From: Methylobacterium gnaphalii
GTDB lineage: Bacteria > Pseudomonadota > Alphaproteobacteria > Rhizobiales > Beijerinckiaceae
Direction of reading: 5' to 3'
Length of the DNA: 64,000 bases
NCBI RefSeq assembly: GCF_007992215.1
Contig: NZ_BJZV01000004.1
Location: 186,001 to 250,000, forward strand
Shown here: one piece after another, positions 1 to 10,206 of the stretch
Layout of the letters: every line of letters starts with the position of its first letter
Position numbering within the stretch: position 1 is the stretch's first letter
Position numbers and translations under genes: made by a program
The notes under the pieces: generated by a model
Seen by the model: only the letters and a program-made list of their open reading frames with translations
What the model was told of the DNA's origin: nothing
Databases searched by the model: none

Positions 1-158
1 AAGCTTGCCAGGTCGAACGACCGACCTGCCCTTCCAATCCGCACATCGATGCGTCCCTCGTCTGCCCATTGTCTTGCAAGAACGATGGCTGATGCCGGGC
101 GTCCGCGCACCGCGGTCACGAGAGTGCCCCTGTCGAAGGCGCTGACTGTATAGGGCAC
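1..158 (-). CDS. small hypothetical protein, truncated by window edge
   Basis: A reading frame on the minus strand opens with GTG at 158-156 and stays open to the window edge, so only the first 52 codons are visible. A GGAG stretch lies a few bases upstream of the GTG. The peptide begins PYTVSAFDRG and continues with a helix-like stretch (ASAIVLARQWADEG) followed by RIDVRI. This strand-helix-strand layout resembles the small proteins at 426-698 and 60819-61064, but identity is low. I do not recognise a named family, and the frame could be chance coding in GC-rich DNA. Confidence 0.4.
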   Translation of the reverse strand, partial: MPYTVSAFDRGTLVTAVRGRPASAIVLARQWADEGRIDVRIGRAGRSFDLAS

Positions 159-425
159 CGGAAACTCCGTGCTGACTTGCGAATACAAACGTCTGCGCGT
201 TCCTGTGTTCCACTTCGACGTTCCGATATAAACTCGCTGCGCTGCTGCACACGTCGCAGAAGATACTCGAGAGACGCGGGAAAACCTGCCTTATGTAAGT
301 GTAGGCTTTGGCAACCCATGGAAGTCTGGCGTGATCGCCGCCGGGTGCCTCTCCTGTTCGCGCCGCTGACGCCCGATTGCAGAAGCCCCCGTGTGGTTGC
401 CACACTCGCGAGGTTCAGGAGCCTC

Positions 426-698
426 ATGGCCTTCGCAATTGCTCCGATCGAGGAACCAGAGCCCGGCGAACGAGCCTATCGCGCCTATCGGCTCACAGCG
501 TCGGGCGGCATCTGCGGCGTCGAGCACATCGAGGCCGGCGATGACGACGAGGCCAAGCTGCTCGCGGCCATGATCGTCAACAAGCATGGCGTCGATCTGT
601 GGGAGCGTGCGCGGTATCTGGCGAGCTTCCCGCCTCTGAGGGCCGCGTTACGCCGGGAGGAAGCCTCCCCTGAGCACAGGGTGCAGGAGGGCGGGTAA
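426..698 (+). CDS. small conserved hypothetical protein (90 aa)
   Basis: A 90-residue soluble protein. I chose the ATG at 426 because the recognisable part starts soon after it; the frame stays open further upstream to 177, but that part is low-complexity. The core has the pattern YRAYRLTASGG, then an acidic EAGDDDEAKLLAA helix, then VDLWERARYLASF. The gene at 60819-61064 has the same order: YRV...DDDG, IDDEAAKRFA and VELWDGLRFI. The two are therefore likely members of one small alphaproteobacterial family with a beta-hairpin, helix and strand ending in a (V)(D/E)LW motif. No catalytic motif, signal peptide or membrane segment is visible, and the function is unknown. Confidence 0.6.
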   Translation: MAFAIAPIEEPEPGERAYRAYRLTASGGICGVEHIEAGDDDEAKLLAAMIVNKHGVDLWERARYLASFPPLRAALRREEASPEHRVQEGG

Positions 699-817
699 GC
701 CGGCTGTCCCGTCCTGCGCCGACGGCTGCACCCTCACATCCGGTCTTCTCCCATCCGGGAACCTCCCGCGGCTCCCGCGCTTTGGCAGGCCTGTGACCGC
801 TTGCAGGGAGACAGCCG

Positions 818-1258
818 ATGCCGACCGATCTGCCCAAGGAGCGTGCCCTGAGGCCACCGGGCAGCCTGGAGCTCGATCCGTCCTCCGGCGAAGGCGTCGC
901 GGTTGACGAGACGGGGCGGCTGATCGCCTCGAACAAGGTCGAGGGCACGCCGGTCTTCAACGGCAGCGGCGAACGGCTCGGCTCGGTCTATAATTTCATG
1001 GTCGACAAGGTGTCGGGACAGGTCGCCTACGCGGTGCTGTCCTTCGGCGGCTTCCTCGGGATCGGCGAGACCTATCACCCGCTGCCCTGGAACGCGCTCA
1101 CCTACTCGGTGGAGCTCGGAGGCTACGTGGTCGACCTCGACCGCGAGACCCTGGAGGGCGCGCCGACCCACGGGCCGGGCGAAGACCCGTTCTCCGAGCC
1201 CGGTTACGGCGAGCGTCTGAAGGGTCACTATGGCGGCAGGAAAGCGCCCGCGGCGTGA
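818..1258 (+). CDS. PRC-barrel domain protein
   Basis: A 146-residue protein with a PRC-barrel domain over about residues 40-110. Key pattern: VEGTPVFNGSGERLGSV, then VSGQVAYAVLSFGGFLGIGE, then YHPLPWNAL. The GGFLG-(I/V)G turn is shared with the PRC-barrel protein at 2128-2844. There is no signal peptide, so a cytoplasmic location is expected. Short stand-alone PRC-barrel proteins are common and often stress-induced in Methylobacteriaceae; their ligand is generally unknown. A GGGAAC element 56 bases upstream of the start could be the -35 of a general-stress (EcfG-type) promoter, but the matching -10 is weak. Confidence 0.85.
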   Translation: MPTDLPKERALRPPGSLELDPSSGEGVAVDETGRLIASNKVEGTPVFNGSGERLGSVYNFMVDKVSGQVAYAVLSFGGFLGIGETYHPLPWNALTYSVELGGYVVDLDRETLEGAPTHGPGEDPFSEPGYGERLKGHYGGRKAPAA

Positions 1259-1340
1259 TGCCCTCCGCGCGCCGCCCGTCCAGGCCTTGGCGCGCCGTGC
1301 GGATGACGGCCTCGGAAGACCGTCGGAGGCCGGCTTGGCC

Positions 1341-1736
1341 CTAGAACTTGCCGCCCATGCCGATGCCGCCGCTGGGCGTCAGGGACGGGGTCATGCCGTT
1401 GCTGCCGCCGCGGCCGCCGGTATCGGCGCCCTCGATCTCGTCGCGGCGGATGCGGCGGGGGCCGGCATCGGCCGTGCGCGTGTCACCCTTCGCGTTCTTG
1501 GGCAGCGACAGCGGACGGCCCGGCGCCGTGGAGATGGGATTGCCGTCGTCGTCGACGGCGACGGAGGTGCGCTGCGGAGCGCCCTTGATGCTGTCGCGCA
1601 GGGAGGGCGGCGGTCCGACCTCGGTCTCCGGCATGACGCCGCCCGTGCCGCCGATGATGTTCCCGAGGCCGCTGTTGCAGCCACCGAGCGAGACGGCGAG
1701 GAGCGCCACGGCGCAGAGTCTCGACGGAAGGGACAT
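1341..1736 (-). CDS. small Gly/Pro-rich lipoprotein
   Basis: A 131-residue protein with a lipoprotein signal: MSLPSRLCAVALLAV followed by the lipobox SLGGC, so Cys20 should be lipidated and the protein anchored in the envelope. The remainder is low-complexity, rich in Gly, Pro, Asp and Arg, with no recognisable domain; its C-terminus reads GGIGMGGKF. An in-frame ATG seven codons upstream exists, but the start used here places the charged n-region directly before the hydrophobic core. The gene is divergent from the gene at 2128 and shares its intergenic region. Function unknown. Confidence 0.65.
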   Translation of the reverse strand: MSLPSRLCAVALLAVSLGGCNSGLGNIIGGTGGVMPETEVGPPPSLRDSIKGAPQRTSVAVDDDGNPISTAPGRPLSLPKNAKGDTRTADAGPRRIRRDEIEGADTGGRGGSNGMTPSLTPSGGIGMGGKF

Positions 1737-2045
1737 AGGCTCAAGATCCTCGAACAAGCCGCGACTGCATCCGGTGGGCTAGGCCGTGTTCCGGGCACCT
1801 CTACGGCCAGGATTGGGCGAAAAACAGACATCGCATCAGCCGATGTAAAGCGGTTCGGATGTTGTCCGCACGATTTCGGGGCCCTGCGCCGAGGTTTCCC
1901 GCGAGCGTTGCACGGTTGCGCCACCGAGCCGGGCCCCCCTTCGCGCCGCGGCCGCGCTGCCATCATCCGGCTCTTCGAGATCCATATCTTCGCCAAGGTC
2001 GGCCGCGATACGGGTGTCGCCAGTGGCCGGCGCCACGCGACTGGT

Positions 2046-2061
2046 TTAACCGATCGTTAAC
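2046..2061. promoter_or_regulatory. candidate CtrA-binding box
   Basis: The sequence TTAACCGATCGTTAAC fits TTAA-N7-TTAA, the full binding motif of the alphaproteobacterial cell-cycle regulator CtrA. It lies 67 bases upstream of the GTG start of the secreted PRC-barrel gene at 2128, in the divergent region shared with the lipoprotein gene. I noticed no other exact match in the window. Function is inferred from the motif only. Confidence 0.4.
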
Positions 2062-2127
2062 GAAGCCGGCCGAACCTTCGTCGTCTGTCAGATCCGCGAC
2101 GGGTGGGGCTAACCGTGAGGTAGACGG

Positions 2128-2844
2128 GTGCTGAGACTGATCCGGACGATCGCATCATTGACGGTCGCCTTTGGTTCGCTGGCGACGGCTGCTCATGCCG
2201 GCGAAGCCGGTTCGGCGGGACAGCCCGAGGCACCCCCGAGCGCACCGGCAGCCACGCCCACCCCCGTGCCTCCGCCCGTCCCCCAGCCTACCGGTTCCGC
2301 GCCCGTCGCGACGCCCGGACAGCCCCCGGCCCAGCCACCCGCTCCCGCGGCCAATGCGCCGAGCCACGGGACGCCCGCCCTGGTGCTCGACACGGCAGAC
2401 TACGAGGGGCTCCTGGGCAAGAGCGTGCGCGCCCAGAACGGCGACGATCTCGGCCGGATCATCGACGTGATCACCGACCGCGAGGGCCGTCCCCGTGCGG
2501 CGATCATCGATTTCGGCGGCTTCCTCGGCGTCGGCTCGCGCAAGATCGCCGTGGACTGGCGGGTGCTGAAATTCACCAGCGAGGGCAAGACCGGCCGCAT
2601 CACGCTGGCCTTGAACCGTAACCAGGTCCGCGTCTCGCCCGAATACAAGACCGGCGAGCCCATCGTGGTGCTCGGCGCCACCGGCCAAAACACGCCGGCG
2701 GCGGAAGGCGAGGCCGCCGCCGCGCCTGCTGCTGTGCCAGGATCTGCGCCCGCTGCGGCACCGGCTCCTGCGCCTGCCGCGCAGGACAAGGCCGCTGCCT
2801 CCGACAAGCCGGTGGATAAACCGGAGAAGACTCCGGATAAATGA
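2128..2844 (+). CDS. secreted PRC-barrel protein with Pro/Ala-rich arms
   Basis: A 238-residue exported protein with a GTG start. Residues 1-25 form a signal peptide (LTVAFGSLATAAHA, then GEAG). A Pro/Ala-rich linker follows to about residue 80. The PRC-barrel domain covers about 90-170: YEGLLGKSVRAQNGDDLGRI, RPRAAIIDFGGFLGVG, then DWRVLKF. A second Ala/Pro-rich tail ends in a Lys/Asp-rich stretch. It is probably a periplasmic structural or binding protein. It shares the GGFLG-(I/V)G element with the cytosolic PRC protein at 818. A CtrA-like box lies upstream. Its stop overlaps an ATG (ATGA) of the frame leading into the MFS gene, so the two may be co-transcribed. Confidence 0.8.
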   Translation: MLRLIRTIASLTVAFGSLATAAHAGEAGSAGQPEAPPSAPAATPTPVPPPVPQPTGSAPVATPGQPPAQPPAPAANAPSHGTPALVLDTADYEGLLGKSVRAQNGDDLGRIIDVITDREGRPRAAIIDFGGFLGVGSRKIAVDWRVLKFTSEGKTGRITLALNRNQVRVSPEYKTGEPIVVLGATGQNTPAAEGEAAAAPAAVPGSAPAAAPAPAPAAQDKAAASDKPVDKPEKTPDK

Positions 2845-2960
2845 TCGCGAACCGCCCCTTGGAGAGGCGCGCCGTCGGAGCGCGTGATGGCGCCCGGCCC
2901 GAGCCCCGCGGACGCGCGGGCCGGCCGGCCCTGCGCCGCGACGCGGTGACTGGTGGCCCG

Positions 2961-4175
2961 ATGCCCGAGACGCCGGAGGCATCGAAGCGCAGCGGCCGGG
3001 GGCTCGATGCCTTCACCTTCTTCATCGCGAACCTGCAGACCGGCTTCGGCCCCTTCCTCGCTGTCTATTTCACGCAGCAGAAGTGGACCCAGTCGGATAT
3101 CGGGCTCGCCCTGACGGTAGGCGGCCTGGTCAGCCTGCTCGGCCAGGTGCCCGGCGGTGCCTTCGTCGATGCCTCGCGCTCCAAGCGTTTCGCCGCCGGC
3201 TTCTCGGCCTTCTGGGTCGGGGCGAGCGCGGTGATGCTCGCGGCTTTTCCGAGCTATCTCGTCGTACTGCTCGCCATGGCGATCCACTCGGCGGCGAGCT
3301 GCGTGCTGACGCCGGCCATCGCCGCCATCGGCATCGGCATGGTCGGGCACGCCAAGGCCGGCGCGCGTCTCGGGCGCAATGCAAGTTTCTCCGCCATCGG
3401 CAACGCGCTGGGCGCGGCCTCGATGGGGGCGATCGGTTACTACCTGACCAATGACGCGGTGTTCTACTTCGCCGGCGCCCTGGTGGTCCCGGCCCTGTTC
3501 GCGCTGTCCTTCATCCCGGCTCGCTCCATCCGCGAGGTCTCGCAGCCGGAGGCCGGCGCCGCCGAGTCCGAGGGATCGGTGAAGGCGCTGCTCACCAACC
3601 GGGCGCTGCTGTGCTTCGCCGCCTGCATGGTGCTGTTCTTCCTCGCCAACGCCGCGATGATGCCGCTGGTCGGCAGCGTGCTGACCATGCGGGCCAGCGA
3701 GACCGCGACCGCGCTGGTGGCCGCCTGCATCATGGTCCCGCAGGCCGTGCTCGCGCTCACCGCCCCGCTCGCGGGCCGCCTCGCCCAGGTCTGGGGCCGC
3801 AAGCCGCTCCTGCTGATCGGCTTCGCCGCTCTGCCGATCCGCGGCCTGCTCTTCGCCTACGTGGACAACCCCTACTGGCTGGTCGCGATCCAGATCTTCG
3901 ACGGCGTCTCGGCCTCGGTGCTCGGGGTGATGGTGCCGCTGATCGTCTCCGACGTGACCCGCAGGACCGGCCGCTTCAACCTCGCTCTCGGCGCCGTCGG
4001 CACGGCGATGGGACTCGGCGCGGCGCTCTCGACCTCGTTCGGCGGCTACATGGCCGACCATCTCGGCAGCCAGAGCGCCTTCCTCGGTCTCGCCATCGTT
4101 GGCGCGCTGGGAACGGCGCTGGTGGCGCTCGTCATGCCCGAGACGCGGCGGCCCGAGCCAGCGCAGCAGCCCTGA
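2961..4175 (+). CDS. MFS transporter
   Basis: A major facilitator superfamily permease of about 404 residues with twelve predicted hydrophobic segments in two halves. The first runs from LDAFTFFIANLQTGFGPF, and the second half begins near ALLCFAACMVLFFLA. The loop after segment 8 carries GRLAQVWGRKPLLLIG, the repeat of the MFS loop 2-3 motif. I chose the ATG at 2961 (MPETPEASKRSG) because the upstream extension to 2841 is Arg-rich and unlike a transporter N-terminus. The ATG at 2841 overlaps the previous stop and remains possible. The substrate cannot be told from sequence; the protein looks like a drug or organic-ion exporter type. Confidence 0.85.
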   Translation: MPETPEASKRSGRGLDAFTFFIANLQTGFGPFLAVYFTQQKWTQSDIGLALTVGGLVSLLGQVPGGAFVDASRSKRFAAGFSAFWVGASAVMLAAFPSYLVVLLAMAIHSAASCVLTPAIAAIGIGMVGHAKAGARLGRNASFSAIGNALGAASMGAIGYYLTNDAVFYFAGALVVPALFALSFIPARSIREVSQPEAGAAESEGSVKALLTNRALLCFAACMVLFFLANAAMMPLVGSVLTMRASETATALVAACIMVPQAVLALTAPLAGRLAQVWGRKPLLLIGFAALPIRGLLFAYVDNPYWLVAIQIFDGVSASVLGVMVPLIVSDVTRRTGRFNLALGAVGTAMGLGAALSTSFGGYMADHLGSQSAFLGLAIVGALGTALVALVMPETRRPEPAQQP

Positions 4176-4471
4176 TCGACCCGCGGCCGGGTTTCGACCG
4201 GCGCCGTCATTTCCGGGCCGCGAAGCGGAACCGGACAGGCGGCGATGGTTTGTCGAACTGGCTGCCAGGCCTGGCTTCGAGCGGCGCGCGACTTGCGTCG
4301 GATCATGCCGCCCGCTCAACTCGGGTTCAGGTTCGGCGGCTATAACCGCAAAAACGGCGGCCCGCCGAAACATAGGGCGACGCATCGCGTTGCGTTACGG
4401 GCACCCCTGCGTTTGCGGTGGTTCCCCTTCAGCGACGACGTTTATCGATCGAATCGGGATTTGCGATCGCG

Positions 4472-6238
<1,767 letters not shown>

Positions 6239-6256
6239 GACCCCGGCACGGCTTGG

Positions 6257-6295
6257 AAAAAAGGGCGCCCGGTCCAACGGCCGGGCGCCCTTTTT
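6257..6295. terminator. bidirectional Rho-independent terminator
   Basis: A perfect 10-bp stem (GGGCGCCCGG at 6263-6272, CCGGGCGCCC at 6281-6290) with an 8-base loop, flanked by an A-run upstream and TTTTT downstream. It sits between the convergent ABC exporter and manganese catalase genes and can serve both strands. Confidence 0.9.
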
Positions 6296-6320
6296 CTATG
6301 GTGGTGAGCGAGCAATCGCC

Positions 6321-7235
6321 TCAGCGGCTCTTCTTGTAGAGCTTGCTCGCGATCTCGAAGATCTCCTCCGGCGCATAGTTCGGTGCGAAGGCGCCGTAAT
6401 TGCCGTCGAGCTCAGGGATCTTGCCGCCCTCCGGCATGCCGTCGACGATCTCGAGGTTGCCCGGCGGGTCGCCCGGCAGAGCGACCTCGTCGTTCGACCA
6501 GACGCCCGCTGCCTCCTTGTAGTCGTCCGGGCTGAACCGGTAGAGCCGGCGGTGCGAGCCCTCCTGCAGGTACTTCTGACATTCGGGGATCTTGTCGAGG
6601 ACGATGTTCGGCGTCGGCAGCATCTTCTCGATCTCGACGCCGGTGATCTTCTTCAGCGCCAGCGCGTAGGAATGCGCGTGCACCGAGCCGCGCACGAGGA
6701 GATAGCCGCAGACCTCGCGGCCGGTCGGGTCCGACAGCGTCTCGTAGACCCGCAGCTTGTGGAGCCTGGCGCCGCATTCCAGGTGGAAGTTGTGCAGCAG
6801 GTCGATGATCAGGTTCCCGGTCGTGGTCACCATGTCCATGTTCCAGGAGGCGGCATTGCTGTTCATCGGCATCGCGCCGCCGCCGTTGCTGAGGAACGAG
6901 CCGGCGAGCCGCACGTCCTTCATCTCCTCGAAGGGCGCCTTCGACACGTCGACGTCCGGGGTGTCGTCACCGGGCCCATTGTTGAGCATCGCGACGCCGG
7001 TCGAGACCAGCTCCACGTGGCCGAGCTCTTCCGCGAAGATGCTCGAGACCAGGCTGTAGAACGGGCGCAACTTCGACTTGTCGCGGAAGTTGAAGCTCTG
7101 GAACATGTAATTCCCGAGCGTCGACATCTCGCCGTACTTGCCGCCGAGCAGCTCCTGCAGCGCGGCGGCGGCATTCGGGTCGGGTCGCTTCGGCTGCGGC
7201 AGTTCTGCCTGCAGGCGATCGATTCTCATGAACAT
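6321..7235 (-). CDS. manganese catalase
   Basis: A 304-residue dimanganese (non-haem) catalase that converts hydrogen peroxide to water and oxygen in the cytosol. The ferritin-like four-helix core is clear. Probable metal ligands lie in GGKYGEMSTLGNYMFQ (Glu near 36), FAEELGHVELV (Glu near 69-70 and His near 73), and the later helices with HNFHLECGARL and RGSVHAHSYA. Length is typical of the family. The start MFMRIDRLQ could also be the Met two codons later. It runs convergent to the ABC exporter and shares its terminator. A GGGAAC element 56 bases upstream of the start resembles the -35 of EcfG stress promoters, which would suit an oxidative-stress gene. Confidence 0.93.
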   Translation of the reverse strand: MFMRIDRLQAELPQPKRPDPNAAAALQELLGGKYGEMSTLGNYMFQSFNFRDKSKLRPFYSLVSSIFAEELGHVELVSTGVAMLNNGPGDDTPDVDVSKAPFEEMKDVRLAGSFLSNGGGAMPMNSNAASWNMDMVTTTGNLIIDLLHNFHLECGARLHKLRVYETLSDPTGREVCGYLLVRGSVHAHSYALALKKITGVEIEKMLPTPNIVLDKIPECQKYLQEGSHRRLYRFSPDDYKEAAGVWSNDEVALPGDPPGNLEIVDGMPEGGKIPELDGNYGAFAPNYAPEEIFEIASKLYKKSR

Positions 7236-7451
7236 GGCGGGTGCTCCTCGCGCGATCTGCGCAAGGGGCTAGCCGCCGGGACGCCGTGATGTTCCCGCAG
7301 GGTCAGGAAGAAGACCCACGGGCCCGCGCCGCCGGAGGGCGCCGGCGCATCGTCATCCCGCGTGGTCCGTGAAACGACGCTCCGCCGCTCCGGGTTCCCA
7401 ACCCCCAGGGATCGCGACGCAATCGCCCGGCGCGCGGGCGGCCCGGAGCCT

Positions 7452-8147
7452 TCAGGCCGGCAGCACCACCACCTTCGTCTTCACCGGCGTGCGGGCATAG
7501 AGGTGGATCATGTCCTGGCTCAGCAGGCCGACGCAGCCGCTGGTGATGCCGCTGCCGATCGTGTCCGGCTCGCTGCTCGCGTAGATCGTGTAGAGCGTAT
7601 AGGCGCCGTTCTGGTAGAGATGCAGCGTGCGCGCGCCGAGCGGATTGTCGAGCCCGCCCGGCATGCCGCGCGCATATTTGGCGGCCTCGGGCTGGCGCTT
7701 GATCATCTCCTTCGGCGGCGTCCAGGTCGCCCATTCGGACTTGCGGCCGACATAGGCATCCCCGTGCCACAGGAACCCGTCGCGGCCGACATTGGCGCCG
7801 TAGCGCGTGGCCGTCCCGTCGCCCTCGACCCGGTAGACGTAGAACTTGCCCGGATCGACGATGATCGTGCCCGGCGCTTCCTTCGACTCGTACTGCACGA
7901 CCCGGCGATAGTATTTCGGATCGACCTTGCTGATATCGACGGCCGGGATCGGAAATTTCTCGTTCGGCATCGGCCCGTAGGTCTCCCGCGCCTGGGCGAG
8001 GAGCAGGGCATCGTTCCCCGCGCAGCCGGCGAGCCCGAGCGCCCCGAGACCGGCGGCCGAGCCGCCGAGAAACGCCCGCCGGCTCACCAGCCCGGCCCGG
8101 CGCCCCGGCCGGGCGGCCGCATCACCTGTCCCATCGTCCCACATCAT
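7452..8147 (-). CDS. L,D-transpeptidase (YkuD), Tat/lipoprotein type
   Basis: A 231-residue L,D-transpeptidase that would form 3-3 cross-links in peptidoglycan or attach proteins to it, acting in the periplasm. The N-terminus has a Tat-like motif SRRAFLGG followed by a hydrophobic stretch and lipobox LAGC, so a folded lipoprotein is likely exported. The YkuD domain fills residues 95-230; its catalytic motif is ITSGCVGLL, with the nucleophilic Cys near residue 208. The preceding LYQNGAYTLYTIYAS is typical of the family. It is monocistronic with respect to its neighbours and abuts the boundary of the accessory island. Confidence 0.9.
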   Translation of the reverse strand: MMWDDGTGDAAARPGRRAGLVSRRAFLGGSAAGLGALGLAGCAGNDALLLAQARETYGPMPNEKFPIPAVDISKVDPKYYRRVVQYESKEAPGTIIVDPGKFYVYRVEGDGTATRYGANVGRDGFLWHGDAYVGRKSEWATWTPPKEMIKRQPEAAKYARGMPGGLDNPLGARTLHLYQNGAYTLYTIYASSEPDTIGSGITSGCVGLLSQDMIHLYARTPVKTKVVVLPA

Positions 8148-8341
8148 GACCCTGGGATCCCCTCTCCGGCGCCCGGCGCGTCAGCCCGCGTTCCCGCGCG
8201 TGTACGGCCAAGCTAAAATGGCCGATGGACAGCGCGCCGTGCAAGCTCGGCCTTCGCCGTATGGCAACGACTGTGCGGCATCCGTGAGGCAGGAGGGCAG
8301 GGAGTTCGGGCTATCCATTGTCGGCGAGGCTGCGTCCGACG

Positions 8342-8449
8342 TACCGCACGGAGGTCGCCAGCGCGCTCCGGCTTTCGACACTGAAGGATTTCGACCAGAT
8401 CGTCATGCTGGAGGATCGCCAGATTTCTCCCTGCGGTGGCAAGAATTAA
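8342..8449 (+). pseudogene. remnant of the 3' end of an ABC exporter gene
   Basis: Read in one frame this stretch gives YRTEVASALRLSTLKDF, then DQIVMLEDRQIS, and a stop at 8447-8449. The intact exporter at 4472-6238 has GRTVIAIAHRLSTLKDF and DRIVVLEDGRIS at its end. DNA similarity is also high from ACCGCACGG onward and fades after the stop. No upstream part of the gene is present and the H-loop His has become Leu. It is therefore a decayed, truncated copy, and it lies exactly at the left edge of the AT-rich island. Confidence 0.75.
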
Positions 8450-10206
8450 AAAGGAACACGACACAGTCCGAGGTTGGTGTGAGCCATTTTCCGAATTTGA
8501 ACCGCTAAACGCGAAATCGTTGTTGACATCCATTGAGCCGAACATTCGCGATTGTATCTATGCATGCTGCCATCTGGCAGCATTAGGCGATAAATTTTCT
8601 AATCTACGGTTTGCCGATTTAGCATGGCTACATTCTTCAATGAGTTTTTTGGATTTACCGATGACCAAGTCGATGAATATGGTGCGTTTAACGTCTCATT
8701 GATTAACGATCTTCCCTTATTCATTGACCCATTTTTGCTATTCAATAGCGACAAAGAAGAATATAAGCGGCTTCATACAAGCATTTTGCGATATATAATC
8801 TTTTTCGAGATGAGGTTTCGGCGGGGCGTGTCAACAAAGATCGCATTAAAGCTTGGTTCTTTTTTCCTGAGGTGAAGCAGAATTGGCTGGGCTTCTCTCT
8901 TGCCGGCAACAAGGGGTCGGGTCTGGGTGAGAAATTCGCTTTCGCTCTTAGAGACAATCTTCAAAGCGTTTTTTCCGATTTTGGCGCCGAGCGCATCTCC
9001 CGAAGCAGTCATATTGAGAAAGTCTGCCTTATCAGTGATGGTGTCGGACGTGATAATATCAGTGATTTCACTCTAAATCTAATACTCGACTACATTTGCA
9101 ACTATACGCAAAAGTTTGCATTAGAATACATCGCGCCTCAGTGGCGACGTATTGTGTGGCTTGGAAAAACAGAGTTTGATTACAGTCTAAAGGCATGGAC
9201 TCGTAAGAGATACGAATTGCCGTACATTGATGGTGATTACGTTCTCCTGACACCAAAAGATATACTCACAAGGGATGAGAACTGGATAAATCGCGGCGAT
9301 ATGGTGAAACAGTTTGAGGAAATACCAGTTGCTATTCCTGACGCGGAGCTTAGAGGTCAAGTATTTGCGTATTTCGACAGTGTTTTAGCGAAACACGAGG
9401 ATAGACACGCTAGCCAAGAAGAGCGCGCAGAAGCAGTTATCAAAACTTACATGAATTTTCCAGAATTGCTTGACTGGTACATCCGATACAAAGAGGACAA
9501 TGGTAATAAGGCTACAGATATTAGCGCTGAGAAAGTCGCCCTAACAAAATTCATATTTCAGCATCAGGTAAAGCAGATTCAGTCTCAACTAGCTAATGAG
9601 ACAGAATTCTACTCCTTAACAAACTCGACCTACGAAGAGACTCACCAAAGATTGGCTTTTTTCAAAAATGTAATTGAAGCCAAAGGTGGCCATCGAATAT
9701 TTTGGCGTGGCAAGGAAGCAATCACTCGGGAAAGCGATCTACAGATCCTATGCAAATTTATTTGGTTTGGCACGCCGTCTGACGCCAGCGCAGAAGTTAA
9801 CGATGGGAGAGGACCGGTTGATTTCAAGATTAGTCGCGGGGCTCTCGATAAAACTCTCATCGAGATGAAACTAGCAAAGAATACTAAACTGCGACAAAAC
9901 CTTGAGAAGCAGCTTCCAATTTATATGGCGGCAAGCGCAGCGCGCCGAGGGATCAAAGTCACTATTTATTTTACCGCAGCGGAAAAAATAAAGACAGACG
10001 CAATTCTGAGCGATGTTGGTATACTTGGGCACAAAGATATTGTGCTTATAGATGGTCGCAACGACAATAAACCATCAGGATCTAAAGCTTAAAAAATGTT
10101 TTATAATATGCGATGAATTCTTAAATAGATGATTAATTTCGCAAAAGACTAAGTAGTGTTATAAAAACGTGTCATGACAATACATGCGGGTGGCGCGTCA
10201 ACTAAG
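8450..10206. other. AT-rich accessory island
   Basis: From about 8450 to 10170 the base composition turns sharply AT-rich, and codon use in the single gene inside (many A/T third positions) differs from every other gene in the window. The left edge abuts the ABC gene remnant; the right edge runs into the end of the HTH gene. I see no integrase, transposase, clear direct repeats or tRNA at the edges. It is best read as a small horizontally acquired segment holding one cargo gene. The stretches 8450-8623 and 10093-10206 have no recognisable gene. Confidence 0.8.
8624..10092 (+). pseudogene. PD-(D/E)XK nuclease-like protein, broken by a single-base frameshift
   Basis: Two overlapping frames form one protein. 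The first runs from ATG 8624 (MATFFNEFFGFTDD) to a stop at 8875. The second frame continues the same protein: bases after a TTTTT run at 8801-8805 read RDEVSAGRVNKDRIKAWFFF, then PEVKQNWLGFSLAGN, ending at 10092. Adding one T restores a single frame of about 489 residues. Near the C-terminus GRGPVDF and, 14 residues after its Asp, LIEMKLA give the Asp...Glu-X-Lys pattern of PD-(D/E)XK nucleases, followed by LEKQLPIYMAA. The N-terminal part (INDLPLFIDPFLLFNSDKEEY) is not a domain I can name. The whole reminds me of a widespread uncharacterised family found in variable regions, so an anti-phage role is plausible but inferred. A sequencing error or slippage at the T-run is an alternative to true inactivation. 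Confidence 0.75.

Noticed and set aside
2400..4385. Long minus-strand frame opposite the PRC-barrel and MFS genes
   Set aside because: It is Arg/Gly/His-rich, lies antisense to clear coding genes, and has no recognisable domain; it arises from GC-rich third positions.
8523..8560. TTGACA with a TATCTA-like hexamer as promoter of the island gene
   Set aside because: The spacing between the hexamers is far beyond 16-18 bases, so it is not a credible sigma-70 promoter.
8436..8702. Possible small gene at the island's left edge
   Set aside because: It overlaps the ABC remnant and the start of the island gene in another frame, lacks a ribosome binding site, and has no protein-like pattern.
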